Of a stretch of DNA of 64,000 nt, positions 21,896-34,072 are shown one piece after another. This DNA comes from Phaeoceros laevis (lineage: Eukaryota > Anthocerotophyta > Anthocerotopsida > Notothyladales). The first letter of the stretch is position 1. Every line of letters starts with the position of its first letter. Both the position numbers and the translations under genes were made by a program. The stretch is from the NCBI GenBank assembly GCA_049999765.1, contig JBNGIQ010009496.1:299776-363775 (forward strand). Direction: 5' to 3'. The notes below the pieces were generated by a model. The model did not search any database. It saw only the letters and a list, made by a program, of their open reading frames with translations, and was not told the DNA's origin.

Positions 21896-22466
21896 TGGAA
21901 GAGCCGCTGGGGAACTGCCTCATGCGGTCTCCACGATGAAGCAAGTGTGGAAACAGGTGATGGCGTTGCCAATGCTGAAACCCGAGAACGAAAATGTTCG
22001 TCTACTCAGGGTTGGCACTATCTGTTCCACGGACGGCAATTTCAGATTTCCACCTCACAGACGAGGTCGAGAGAATTGCTGCAACGACGAATTCTGGTGA
22101 CACTGCCACAGCTCCGTACCAGCTTTGAAGCTCTGTCGCATCTTACACTGGATTCACGTGTATCAGGTATGGAATCTCGAGTCTCGACAAAAAGTCGTGT
22201 GGATCCGCTTGAAGTCCTTTTCACGCGCAGGGCACTCTCCACAACTAGGGTGCCGATGTCCAAACTTTCAGGAGCAATTTTCTTGAAGCTTCTGGGAATT
22301 CATGCTTGAGCAGCTTCCAGGACACCATTCAGGCAATCCTGTTGTTGTATCGTTCACCAGCTTCGGAATCAGCACGTTTTAGGGCCCGCATTAAGTTGTG
22401 AACGGGGGACACGAAGCGAGTCTTTCAGCTTCACTACCAGGAGGCAAGCTTTGTTTCGCAACAGCT
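21896..22466. promoter_or_regulatory. Head-to-head intergenic region, lipoate-ligase-family and ALC1 genes
   Basis: 571 bases separate two divergent start codons, so the promoters must be shared or abutting. No clear TATA box is seen near either start. The plus frame 21812-22309 (165 codons) is antisense to the lipoate-ligase gene at its start and shows no domain. Confidence 0.4.
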
Positions 22467-25400
22467 ATGGAAATAGACGCAGAGTTCCTGCATAAAGAAG
22501 TTGAGAAGGACAGACAGGAAGGCAAGCCAGATGCAGGGGACGTCGTAGACCAGTACCAGAGCTGGGGAGTGACGGCAGCTTTGAAGCCTTATCAGTCGGA
22601 AGGAGTGGCCTGGCTTATACGCCGGCACAATGAAGGCGTAAACGTCATTCTCGGTTAGCATTCGTCACTGTCAGCTCGATCTCTCAATTAACATGATACC
22701 GTATTTGAGTTTCGTTGCCTTGCCGTTCCTGCGCAGGTGACGAGGTGAATTTTTGCTCGTTTCGCACCCTTGCTACAGCCAGAAGGCTTTTATTTTATTG
22801 ATGTCATAGAAGGTTGCTACAGGTACTGTCGCTGAAACTGGGGAGGGTTGTGCAGATGGGCCTGGGCAAAACTCTACAGGCAATTACATTCGTTGCCTAC
22901 TTGAGGACCCAAAAGCACTCAGAGCCAGTTTGTAAGATTTCTTATTGGCTCACTTATGTGTGGAATATCTGAATTGTCACGACTCTGGATGATGGTCGTA
23001 AAGGCTGGGCTGTTTTGCAGTGGTACTCTGCCCGCTTAGTGTAACACAAGGATGGGTATCCGAATTTGAAAAGTTTGCTCCCAACGTAAGGGTTGTGTCT
23101 TACACAGGACAGAAAGAGCACAGGAAGGGCGTTCGCAGCAGCTTGAGATCTGTATGGTTCTTTCCTGTGTCACTGTAGGCTTTGGTAGCTTATTTTCATT
23201 TTGCGCATGCATTGTGCGAGGCAACAAGCTGTGAACTTGTCAGCTTATCTCTTGGTTCAGATGCAGGACGGTTCAGGCTGCTCATTTGAAGTTGTGATCT
23301 CTACATACGAGCTAGTCATGGTAGATTCTGAATTCCTCTCCTCCATACACTGGGGGTATCTCATTGTAGATGAGGCTCAGCGTCTGAAGAATTCCTCGAG
23401 TGTAAACATCCTCAACCCTTTTTAGGATAAGCTGCAACGTCACAATGCCTTGAACTTGAAGTTTTACTATGCCTGTGGGCCATGAGTTACAGGTTTTGTT
23501 TAAGACCTTGGAGGAAAAGTTTCAGATATCGAGAAGGCTACTTCTTACAGGAACTCCGATACAGAATAACATATCTGAGCTCTGGTCTCTGTTGCACTTC
23601 TGCAACCCTGCCATATTCGACAACTTAGAGCTATTTGTGAACTTTTTCAATCCAGGTCTGAAGGATGGAGCAGGTGCGTATAAATTGACCAAATTCTTGC
23701 AAAAAAATCGCAATTGTAGTGAAGCTGTTCAATCCTGCACTCTGGAGATCTTAGCTGAATGGAGAGACAGTAAAAACGATTTCCGTGTCAGACCACATTT
23801 CAATGGTGTAGCATGTGCAGAGGATCGCCTGAGGATGCTTCGAGTACTCTTGAGTGCCTACATGCTTCGACGTACAAAGGCTGCACTAATATGCTCAAAT
23901 AGCTTAACCCTTCCGCCTTTGACAGAAGTTACTATGTAATGACTCTTTTCACTTATTCTTTCACCAATTTCTTAGCTCTGCAAGACAGTAGCTTTTGCAG
24001 TCATTGTCACTGCAATATGATGGACTCGTCAACCACTAAAGTTCTGAGAGACAGATTTGTGCAGTTGTCTCCCTTGCAAAGGAGTGTATATATATCTGTG
24101 TTAAAGAAAGACATGAGCAAGCTGGTGGGTACCAGCACATCTCAAGCCGCTCTCCAAAATACGGTAGGTTGTCACTGGAAATCAGCAAGCACATACATCA
24201 TATTCCGTGCATCATCTATGTAGGATGGTTTTGTAAATTGAAGAAACCTACCCCTTTTTGGCTGTATGTATCAGGTGGTGCAGCTGAGGAAGGCTTGTAG
24301 CCATCCATACTTATTTGATGGTGTGGAACCTGAACCATTTGAAGAGGGCGAGCACCTTGTACAGGTAGAGGAGCGCTTCAGTGTCAAAAGTTCTCATTTG
24401 TGTATGACATGACCTTCACAGGCTTCTGAGGTTCTGACTCACGTTGAAACATAGGCCAGTTCCAAGTTGATGGTGTTGGACCTGATTCTTCAAAAGCTTT
24501 ACAATCAAGGACATCGAGTCCTAATTTTTGCCCAAATGACACGCACTCTGGACATCCTTCAGGTAAGCTTTTAGGTTAACTTTTGCTCAAACCAGACTAA
24601 GTCGCAAAAGCGATTTCGTATTCTGTGATTTATGCGCTTCTGTCTACAGGAAATAATCTGGAGCTAGGTTGCAGGATTTTTTGGAGTACCGGCAATACTC
24701 TTATGATCGCTTGGACGGTTCTGTGCGTGCTGAAGAACGATTTGCTGCTGTAAAAAAATTTAGCCATAGCCGACGTGATGATGAATTGGGTACAAATACG
24801 GCTACAAATCATGATGATTGCAAACCTTTCGTTTTCTTGCTGACCACTCGTGCTGGAGGTGTCGGCCTGAATCTAGTTGCAGCAGATACCGTAAGTGTGA
24901 CTCAATTGGCTCTTTTCAGTATCTAACTACTTCAAATCTTCTAAAATGTCAGTGTGCTCTCACATGACAGACTTGTGCTGCTCCTTACTCCCTGGCTTGA
25001 CAACCGTAGGTCATATTCTTTGAGCAGGACTGGAACCCCCAGGCAGATAAGCAAGCATTACAGAGGGCGCACAGGATCGGGCAGACCCATCCTGTGTTGG
25101 CCATCAGTCTTGTATGTCAGCATACCATAGAAGAGGTAACATTCTCTTTTGGAGATCCAGGTGTTAAAAGCGTTTTTGGTTGCACCTACATGTCATTGTT
25201 GCACGTCTCTTCAGAGAACTCTAAACTGGTATGTTAGATCAGATCGAATCATAACCGAGGGATGCTATACTGTTGGTCACTTGGAACTCACTTTTTTGAA
25301 CCAGTATCTCTTTGCGTTAACCATTGCACTCTCATGTACAGATCATCAGGAGACGGGCTGAAAAAAAGCTGCAGCTTACTTATGACGTGATAGGCCCTGC

Positions 25401-26841
25401 AGATGATGAAGACGGCCCAGAAGATACGAAAGCAGTGCAAAGCTCCAAGCTTCAGTCCATGATCATGTTCAGCTTGCATAGGATGTCGGCAGACTGTGCA
25501 CTGGATGACAATGGTAGCAATTCGTATGGTGAAGCTGAAACACTGGAAACAGTAGAGAAGACAGTTGTTGATGCCTTAAACAGGCGGGGGGAAGTTGTTT
25601 CTGATGCAGATAGTGGAGGAACCAGCTCAGCTGGAAATGCCGATTTGGATGACAATATTCATACCTTTGATGGCAAAGATTATACTAATGTAAGAAAACA
25701 AATGGAAGGGGGGCCAGAGGAGGAAGACTGGGCTTCATCTGCTGATAGGGCTGTAGTAGCGTCATGGCTCTGTGATTCAGAAGTTGGGGCTTCCGTGGGG
25801 AAGTACCCAACAATCATTAAGAGAAGACGTTCACCTACACCTGACGGATCAGCAGAGCGTCTGGAGCAAGAAAGAGCTGAGAAACAGAAGAAAGTAGAAG
25901 AGAGGAAACAGAGGAAGTGGAAGTCTATGGGCTACGTCTCCCTAGCAGTGCGTAATGCCAAAGAACTCAGCAATCGATTATCAGTGGACAGCGATGCTAC
26001 TTACCTGCATTTTGTCATTGGCGATTGCACAAAACCAGCTAGAGATGAGGCATACAAACATGCCATTATTCTGCAGTACGTCACTACTGATGTCTGTGTT
26101 AGTTGGAACTTTGTTTTGATTCGCATAATGCCCAATGTGTCAGAGCCAGGTGATCAGTTTACATCTTATTCGTTTCATCTTTACATTGCAGCTTTGTTGA
26201 CGACTCAGGGACATGGGGGAGAGGTGGGATGTTCACTGCCTTGTCTCGTCTGTCCCAGAAGGTGCCAGGAGTCTATACTGCTGCTCACGAAGCTGGAGAC
26301 TTGCACGTTGGAGACCTTCATCTTGTGCCGGTCTCTGGTTAGTCTCCCGCCTTAGACACGCAACTTGCGTTCATACCTTCTAGGTTCTTTTCTGCAACTA
26401 ATCACTTGGTATGCCCTGCTATGATAGGGCAAGATGGACCGAGTACCACAGACGATTCTAGGTCAGAAGATCAGGAACAGGCTGTTTCAGTGGGACTGGC
26501 TGTTGTTCAAAGTTACGATCGTAGGAGGAAGGTGCCCCGAGCTGCTATCTCCATGTCTGCTGTTGAAACGTGCTTGAAGGAAGTCTGCAACCTGGCAGTC
26601 TCGTCTTGTGGTGGGCTGCCACTTTTATCCTCTGTGCTATATGGAAAATTAACAGGATTCAAATATTAACATGAAATGAGTTAGTACATTGTGATTTCAC
26701 TCACTTCATGAGCTCTTCGCAGCCTCTGTGCATGTGCCCAGAGTTGGGTCCAGGTCAAGTGGTCTGAAGAATGAGTGGTACGTTATGGAACGCCTTTTAC
26801 GAAAATACGCGACCTCATCTGGAGTGCACTTCTATGTGTAA
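22467..26841 (+). CDS. ALC1: ALC1/CHD1L-type SNF2 helicase with C-terminal macro domain
   Basis: A chromatin remodeller of the plant CHR10/ALC1 type. Helicase motifs in order: [21 protein letters not shown] (Walker A), VDEAQRLKN (DEAH-like box, here DEAQ), [72 protein letters not shown]. The first exons are 22467-22653, 22737-22744 (8 nt), 22856-22931, 23021-23151, 23261-23401, 23493-23673, then 23821 onward. After an acidic linker (25400-25900) comes a macro domain: [10 protein letters not shown], then [11 protein letters not shown], and a last exon at about 26721-26841 with [13 protein letters not shown]1 macro domains bind poly(ADP-ribose), so DNA-damage recruitment is expected by family. 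The last splice donor (about 26604) is uncertain. Confidence 0.88.
22737..22744 (+). other. 8-nt micro-exon of the ALC1 gene
   Basis: GTGACGAG lies between cag and gtgaat. The previous exon ends in phase 1 (ATT CTC G). The micro-exon supplies GT GAC GAG, and the next exon starts ATG GGC CTG GGC AAA. The joined protein reads VILGDEMGLGKT, exactly the SNF2 ATP-binding motif; without it the frame and the motif are lost. Flanking introns are 83 and 111 bases. Confidence 0.8.
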
Positions 26842-27190
26842 GGACATGTTCTTGCTTCATAGTTTCAATCGTTCCAGGAAGGCAAAGGGTTCTTTTGTTC
26901 TTACAGTTCTGTGTTCTTCGGTTGCAGTTATTACTACAACCACAATCACCAATCATAGAGGTCAGCCCCTCCATTTATCATGCAGAGAGCACTGCTGAAC
27001 AGCAAGAAACTTAGCTGGTGGTGTGCTAGCTGTTCACATGAATAGCACACCAAGATTTTGGCCTGTGTCGGAACTTGCAGAGAGAGCTTATTGAGACAAT
27101 GTTATCTGGTGTGGGGTGATTACAAATGCAATCTACAGCGGGATCATCCCTCTCAAACCATGATAGGTGATATGTAGTACAGCAGCCATG
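26525..27190 (+). repeat. Copy A of tandem duplication (last part of ALC1 and its 3' flank)
   Basis: Covers the macro-domain exon from about [11 protein letters not shown], the last intron, last exon and the 3' flank to gcaaccatgaacca. It is followed at once by a diverged copy. Confidence 0.7.
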
Positions 27191-27205
27191 AACCATGGTT
27201 GTTCA

Positions 27206-27775
27206 GGGAAGGTGTCCCGAGCTGCGATCTCCGTGTCTGATTGTTGAAACGTGTTTGAAGTCTGCAACGCGGCAGTCTCGTGTGCGGTGTGCTGCCACTC
27301 TTTATCTTCCATACTAGATTAGAACTTAAAGAGGATTCAAGTAGTCACATGGAATGATTAGTGCATCTTTATTTCACCAGCTCTTTGCTGCTTCAGTCCA
27401 TGTTCCCAGAGTTGGGTCCAGGTCAAGTGATCTGAAGAATGGTACCACCTTTTACCAAGAGTACGGGACCTCGTCTCGAAGGCATGTTCTTGCTTCATAG
27501 TTCGTTCATTCGAAGTAGGGCAATTTCCCTGCTTTTTGTGTTCTCACAGTTCTATGCTCTCTAATTTCAACTATTACTACAGCTGCACTCACCGGTCATA
27601 TGAGCCTTCCCTGTGTAGCCACTTTGCAAGTTGGTCTCTCTAGTGACTTCAGAATCATATAGAGCTTATTGATACAATGTTATCTCGTGGGGGAGATATG
27701 ATTACAAATGCAATTTACAGACGGACCTTCTAAAGCCATGATGGGTCATATGTAAGTAACCAGCAACCATGAACC
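27206..27775 (+). pseudogene. Copy B: broken duplicate of the ALC1 3' end
   Basis: Begins ggaaggtgtcccgagctgcgatctcc, parallel to ggaaggtgccccgagctgctatctcc of the real exon. It keeps the last-exon text cagagttgggtccaggtcaag and the 3' flank (cttattgatacaatgttatct, tgattacaaatgcaat). An inserted base in the first pseudo-exon and several deletions in the last remove any coding ability. It is a partial tandem duplicate and lacks the helicase core. Confidence 0.75.
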
Positions 27776-28866
27776 AGTTGGTTGTACAGCAAGGTATGGC
27801 AGGCTGTTGTAGGTCGCCAACAAGGAGGGACATGTGGCCGCGGGTAACCCTAGGGACATGGATTTGGAACACGAGACATTGAATGGATTCCTAGTTCGTT
27901 AGCTAAAGGCTTTGAGTTGGTAGTTGTGGCTTCACCAGCTCCAACCGGGCCCAGACTGTGACCACCCACTTGCAGAGCTGTTGGAGGCCCTCACGACTGC
28001 CTTTTCGAGAAAGCGTGACAGCATGACAGGCCTCATCGTTAATAAGCATGCAAATCAGCTCAACAGCTGACGAGGGACTTGATTAGTCTGTCACCGAAGT
28101 GTCCTCTCGAGGTGAGCCGTCAACATCGCCAGCTGAACCCATGAATGAGGGCTAGCCATCAGTAGTACACAAGCATTATTTGGGATCGGACACCCATGCC
28201 CGGGTACATTCGCAATAATCATTGTTGCCGTCGTCGTATTAGTTTGTTAGTCTGCGTAACGCTCCAGGGAACCCAGGTACCGATGCATGCGGGCGCGCTT
28301 TGTCCCTAGAGTGGTGTGAAAGGAGTCGAGGCAATGTCGCACGGATGCCAGTGTTGTTTCGCCCGGACACATGCAATGGATGGATTCATAACATTGAGCA
28401 GTCAGAGATCCTGACAGAGTTCTTCGGAGAGAGCCTTGATCTGTCCGCAATCTGCAGTCAATCGCTGTACAGGGTGCAGAAATTACTGCCTTGTCTGAGA
28501 CCATGGAAGATTCGTCACCGATTTCACGCGCACGCACTTCCCTTTTTGTTCGGGGGGTGTAGGTGTTTTGGCGTCCAGAAGCTGCTCTCCAATCACTTCC
28601 CCTTTTTCTTTTTGGAACAGCGCACAACCATTGGCTTGCTTCTCGAGCTCATGCGGTCGCATTTCAGTCCTCAACAGTCAATGGAGATCCTCAATGTGAA
28701 TGAGGTGTTATGACACACAGGAATTTAGTCTGTGAGCCTGCAGCTGGCACATTCTTGTCTGCATTGTCCACTCTGCTCTTGAGACGCAGTTCACGGGCGT
28801 GGCAAGCAGAAATTGACTCACAGCGGTCGGTTTGAAAATTAGGCATCATTGTGTTCTGGCAGAGTG
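27776..28866. other. Intergenic, no gene recognised
   Basis: Contains two overlapping opposite open frames (28247-28627 minus, 28300-28713 plus, 126 and 137 codons). Neither shows a domain or splice context, so I do not call them. The right end should include the lipase promoter. Confidence 0.4.
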
Positions 28867-31103
28867 ATGAAGATGACGAGCATGCTCAGGAGAGCTGGCA
28901 AAGTAGAAGACCTCGTAGCAGACATTGTGCAAATGCTGCTAATCAGCTTTTTAGTTCTAGCATGTTGTTTGGTATCGGTGGCAGCCGGAGAAGCATCAAC
29001 ACAAAAAAGCCTGGCTATCCCGCTCTCCGAATTAGTGGCAATAACCACTGGACTATGTGGAACGTTCGTTCAGAGCCGAGGCCTGTATAATTGCGAAGAA
29101 TACAAGGTGCTTCACATTCAAAAATCCTTCTACCAGTTGCAATTTCGACTCGTGAGCAAAGGATTGAAGGAAATCTGTTCAAGGTTGAGCAGACGAGTTC
29201 TTTGCAATTGGCGTTAAGATTAGGAGTTTGAGTGTCCCAATCTCTGTAGGTGAGGACAAGAAGTGGATTCCAGCTTGGCGTTCAAAAGCTGTGGAGTAAA
29301 CGATCCAAGCATGGTGAAGCGCCAGCCAGGGGGGCGGCATTTCTGTATCATGGAATTATGCAGGTAACACGGTGGGATCTCCAAGGTATACCGGCCCGTT
29401 GAGGAACCAACCAGTAGTGACTGAAAACTTGCGGATGTGGCAGGGGGCGGACATTTGGGTGATGAACCCGGGGAAGCAATCTTTGGGCTTCTTGATGGCA
29501 GATGCAGGTTACCAAGTGTACATGGGAAACACACGCTCCTCCAGCTACAGTTTTGGACACGACCTGTACGGCCGCGATGACAAGGTACCCGTTTGGAAGC
29601 TCTTTCGCAACCTACCGCACTGAATAAATTTCAGACTTCTTCCTAGCCACGGGATCTAGAGCTCTCCAGAAACAGAGATTCGCCATTTTTTACCTGACAT
29701 TTGGTATTTACGAATGTTTGCAGAGGTTTTGGGACTGGGGTTACGATGAGATGGTTAGTGAAGATCTTCCAACAATGCTTCGTTTTGTGTTTCAGCAGAC
29801 GAATTCCAGAATTCACTATGTAGGCTTCTCTCAGGTAATACATGTTTATACGTATGCCCTCTGGGTTGTGTATTTGGTCTCTGGGTTGTGTATTTGGTTT
29901 CAAGTTCTCTAGGTCCTAGCCAGATGCCTGTCTGGCGGGAGGAGGATGGAAGCTATTGATCACTTGACTCACGATCAAGCAATCCATGTTATGTCACTTG
30001 TAAGCAGGGGACAATGACTGCGTTTGCTGCTCTGGGCTACAATAAAGAGGTGGCCCGGATGATCTCGAAGGCAGCCATGCTTGCTCCTGTGTCTTATATC
30101 AGCAACATCCAATCTAAGCTGGCAGTAGCAGCTGTTTGGCTCCGTTTGGATGACGTGAGTTGGTTCAAACGGCATCAATTGAGGGTGTTTGAACAAGCTT
30201 TACAAGTATGGTGATCTTGTGGTTTTTAGAGGCTACCGAGTCACCTTGTAACGCGTATTCGGGGCCTTGTATGTACAGATCTTACAGGCAGCTGGAGTTC
30301 ACGAATTCAGTGCTTACAGGTACGCGCTTTCGCCGTTGTGAAGCTCCCAACCCACATACATACTTTCGATGGTTTCTTATACATAACCATCCATGGATGT
30401 TCGTGCATCTGCACAGCCCGATTGTAAGGCAAGTAGCAAGTGTGGCATGCGCTGGTGGGAATTGCTACCCTGATGTGGTGACAGCTCTCACAGGTACTGA
30501 CATCTGGCCTCACTAGACATGAGGCTTGTCCATGGTACCTAACTGCAACAAACCGCAAGACCAGCGGTAGTCAATTCAAAACACTGACATGATGAAGCAT
30601 TCAACTGCAGGACCCAATTGCTGCTTGAACATCACTCACTACACATCCTACTGTCGGTATCAGTTGCAGTCCACATCTCTGAAGAATCTTCATCATCTCG
30701 CTCAGTGTAAGTCCTGACCGGGACCTATGGTAGCAAATTCCTCACGCTTTAGCTGCAACAAATTGCGTGTTCAACGTTCCTAACAGCTGCGTGCTGGGCA
30801 GTGTTGAGAACAGGGCGATTCGCCAAGTACGACTATGGCTGGTGGGGCAATCTGCAGAAGTATGGGTCTTTTTCATCTCCCTCCTACTATATATCGAGCA
30901 TACCACCTGAATTACCCATTTTACTGGCACACGGAGGGAAGGACGACCTTGCAGACCCAGGTGATGTTCAGCATTTGATACGGCAGCTCAGAGGTAGACC
31001 GGAAGTCATTGCTCTACCAAGATACGCACATGGGGACTTCATTCTGGGTCTCAATGTTGGCCCGGAAGTCTATGAGAGAGTGCTCAAATTCCTTGAGCAG
31101 TAG
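28867..31103 (+). CDS. Acid-lipase-type triacylglycerol/steryl ester lipase
   Basis: Nine exons fit in phase (28867-29106, 29250-29363, 29444-29584, 29724-29834, 30008-30154, 30279-30319, 30417-30493, 30611-30706, 30802-31103), giving 422 residues, usual for the family. A hydrophobic N-terminal segment (MLLISFLVLACCLVSVAAG, about residues 19-37) is a likely signal peptide, so secretion or vacuole/apoplast location is expected. Order of motifs: YNCEEYK, FLYHGIMQ, MADAGYQVYMGNTR, the nucleophile elbow GFSQG split by an intron, WWGNLQKYG, the acid in GGKDDLADP and the histidine in RYAHGDF. The family cleaves acyl esters of glycerol or sterol. The elbow is GFSQG where many relatives have GHSQG or GHSLG. 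It is convergent with the coiled-coil gene, 380 bases apart. Confidence 0.88.
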
Positions 31104-31483
31104 ACTGAATAGTTGTTTGGCGGAATAGTAAATTCGTACAATGCAAGAACGAGTAAGCAGATTTTGAAGGGAAATTGTTGCATATGCAGAAAGATGTTAG
31201 GTTTCTCACGAGACATTTGAACACTGACCAGTCCGAGAGTTCTGTGCATTTCTCGGAGACCCCTTGCATGATGGATATGTTGATCATGGAGAATTCTAGT
31301 TGTAGGGTTTTGAAACATTGCCATCACAATTCGAGAGAACTTTTCCTCCAAGAAGATTCTAGGATTGTACAGAGCCTAAAGTACCAACATTGAAGGATTC
31401 TGTGCAGGTCTGAAGTTTGCATTCTTGGAGCCATTTTATCCGCAAAATTATGATAATCTGTAGACCTGCTTCCAAGCAGTTGC
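31104..31483. other. Shared 3' region between convergent genes
   Basis: Holds the 3' ends of the lipase (+) and coiled-coil (-) genes. No other feature seen. Confidence 0.4.
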
Positions 31484-33736
31484 TCATCTTGGTCCATGAA
31501 CTTGCTCCTCCAGCAGTTTTGTAAAGGGCATCTTCTTATTCGGCATGAACAAGCATGAAAATGTCTTGGAGATTTTCACTGCTCCAAGATTCTCTGGAGC
31601 TGTTGTTGGAGCACATTGCACTGTCTGTGAAGCCCGACTGCGCAAGCGCCTCTTCCTCTCACTTTGCTCCTGTTTCAGCTGGATGAGCTCATTCTCTATG
31701 GTCTGTTTCTCAACAGTGGCTGCCGCTAACTGAGATTGTATGTGAGAAATTTGTTTCGCACAGATGGCAGCCTCTCTGCTTGTCTTCATCTCCAATTGGA
31801 CTAATTCACTTTCCTTCCGGCTGACTGCAACATGCAACCTTTCAATTTCTGCATCCCGCTGCTCTGTCATCAGCTGACAGCTTTCACGCTCTTTCTCTGT
31901 AGTTCGCTGCAACTCGCGCAGGTCAGCTTTCAGTGCTGAGGTAGTCTCTGCCGCACTGAGGTAACTCCTCTCAAGTTCTTCCTTCAGGCTGCGCTCTGCA
32001 CGCAACTGGGAGTCTGCATACCTACTAGAATCCTCCTTCTTCAGTAATTCTTCTGCCTGAGCTTGAATGATGGCTCCCAAGGACTTCACAGCTTCTTCTT
32101 TCTCCAAAAGCTCCCGTGCTTGATCTCGAATAACGGCCTCTAGAGACCTGTTGATGTCGTTGTTTTCCTGTAATTCACGTGCCTGATCTTCAACAAGGGC
32201 CTCCAGCATACATAACGACAGTTCATGAACTTCGTTCTCGTGAGAACTGATAAGAGTCTGTGGTGCGTCCATCGAAGATTCCTTGAGGATCACCAGCTGT
32301 CGCCTCATGAACTCAATTTGTTCCTGATTTTCAATGCAGCACGCCTCCAGCCTCCTAATATGAGCAAGAAGCTGCTGATTTGATTGACCAACAGCAGACA
32401 TAGAGGTCCCTGCTGCCGTCTTCAGCTCCTCCACAAATAATTCCAGATCCGGGACATGAATAAACACAGTTTGCGCTTTCAGACGTTCCATGACAAACAA
32501 CAGGGGTAAACTTATGCAATTCCGCACAGACTCTACCATCTCCTTCGTATCCACTTTCAGTGATGAGTAGTTCGCGGTGACGACATCCAGAATGTTTGGC
32601 AACAGTCTCGCAGTCAGTGCTAGCAGTGTTTGATAGGTTTTTTTGAAGAAGAGAAGCTCATCCGCCGGAGAGCAGAGTCTTGAGTTACAATCTTGAACCG
32701 CTTTATCCACATCCCTGACCTTAAGGCAGAACTTCTCGATCAATGGGCCAAGTTGACCTTCTTGCTTGACCATTTTTGTGAGCAGATGTCGTTCAGCGGA
32801 CTGTACTGATCCCACCAACCTATCAACTGCATCAGCTAAGTCACGAAGCTGGAGCCTGCGTCTCTTATCAATTTTTTCCAAGAACTCAGCTGCCTTTTCT
32901 TTCAAACCTTCCAGCTGAGAACAGACCACAAATTGCTACATGTCAAAACAGAACAACATACTCTGCGCATTCAAGTAAAACCAAAAAGAGACACCTCTGT
33001 AAATTTTGTACTACAGTGAGTGCGATTTGAGCAGTCCTTCCTGCTTCAATTAGAAAGAAATCACAACTCTAGTATCTAGGACCCGTAATATGTGAGTTTG
33101 ATGGATAGCAGCACACCTCGAAGCCCTCTGGCGGGCTCATCACAATCGCATCATCCAATTTCCTCCGACCTCCATTTGGGACGCCGCACTCCTCTGAGCT
33201 GTGAAGCTACAATCGAGATCTCGATCAATGGAGGAGAATCGCATGTATGTACGATTGAGCAATCCCGTCCCTTGTGACACCTTATTGGGAAGCGAAAATG
33301 TCAAGGACAGCACAACTCACTTCAGTCTTGTTTCCGGAGGGAGACTGTCTTGCAATGGAGGCATCGATTCCTGGCTCCTGATTATAAAAGGTTGAGAAAA
33401 GTCTTCCTTGTTCCTTCAGCTCCGCTTGCTTCAGGCTAGTCAAGCGCAGCAGGGGAACAGACATAGATGTGAACATATTTTCCGCCTGCGCACGCCAATT
33501 ACCAAAAGCCCTTGGCGTTAGCATCCAACCTTTAAAGCAGATCTTCAGGTTTCAGCTAGCGGTAGCTAGTTCACAGACAGCTACAATTTCCAGCTATCTA
33601 TGTGCAAGGGGACCAGCAGATTGAAGCTCAAGTGGTGCACCTCCGTGAGAAGCATAGCTATGTCGCATTTCAAGCACTGAAACTCCCTTTTACAATCTAG
33701 GACACGCTCCCATGCCTCTGCTCTGACTCCGGCCAT
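31484..33736 (-). CDS. Long coiled-coil protein of unknown function
   Basis: Three exons in phase: 33641-33736, 33321-33542 and 31484-32914, together 582 residues. The N-terminal 100 residues hold an aromatic/basic stretch (FGNWRAQAENMF, PLLRLTSLKQAELKEQGR). From about residue 270 to 520 the protein is almost pure coiled coil with E/K/Q/L heptads and an internal repeat of the form DQARELxExxxxxxSLxAxIxxQA (three times). The C-terminus is basic (KRRLRSRAS). There is no signal peptide, membrane segment or catalytic motif. I do not recognise a named family; a scaffold or cytoskeletal role is possible but unsupported. The start at 33736 is the first in-frame ATG of the 5' exon. Confidence 0.7.
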
Positions 33737-34072
33737 GAACGTCCTGGCGCTGAGGTTCCGACCGTCATCCACAACCTGAGTCGGACTTTCGACTCGGTGC
33801 CGAACCTAAAACCGCCACCGTTGTTCGGATGTAGTGTATTGTCTAGCTTTCCGCCAATTTCGGCCGCGCGTGTGTCATGTACGTACGGATGTGGAACACG
33901 TGAGCTTGTCCCCTCTCCGTCGGTTTTGAACCTATATGAAGCTGGGGTGTGTATTTCCACAAAGGGTCCGACACATGTAATTTTTGACACGCTAATCCTT
34001 TTCTATTTATCCAGGCAATATTGGAAGTTTCAGCTTTCCCAGACTCCCTGAGATGGATCTTGTGGCACCGCA
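33737..34072. other. Short intergenic region
   Basis: Upstream flank of the coiled-coil gene and 3' flank of the TBC gene, both on the minus strand. No feature seen. Confidence 0.35.

Noticed and set aside
21812-22309. 165-codon plus frame overlapping the start of the lipoate-ligase-family gene
   Set aside because: Shadow of the real minus-strand gene; no domain.
28247-28713. Overlapping opposite frames of 126 and 137 codons
   Set aside because: No recognised motif, no splice context, and both strands equally open.
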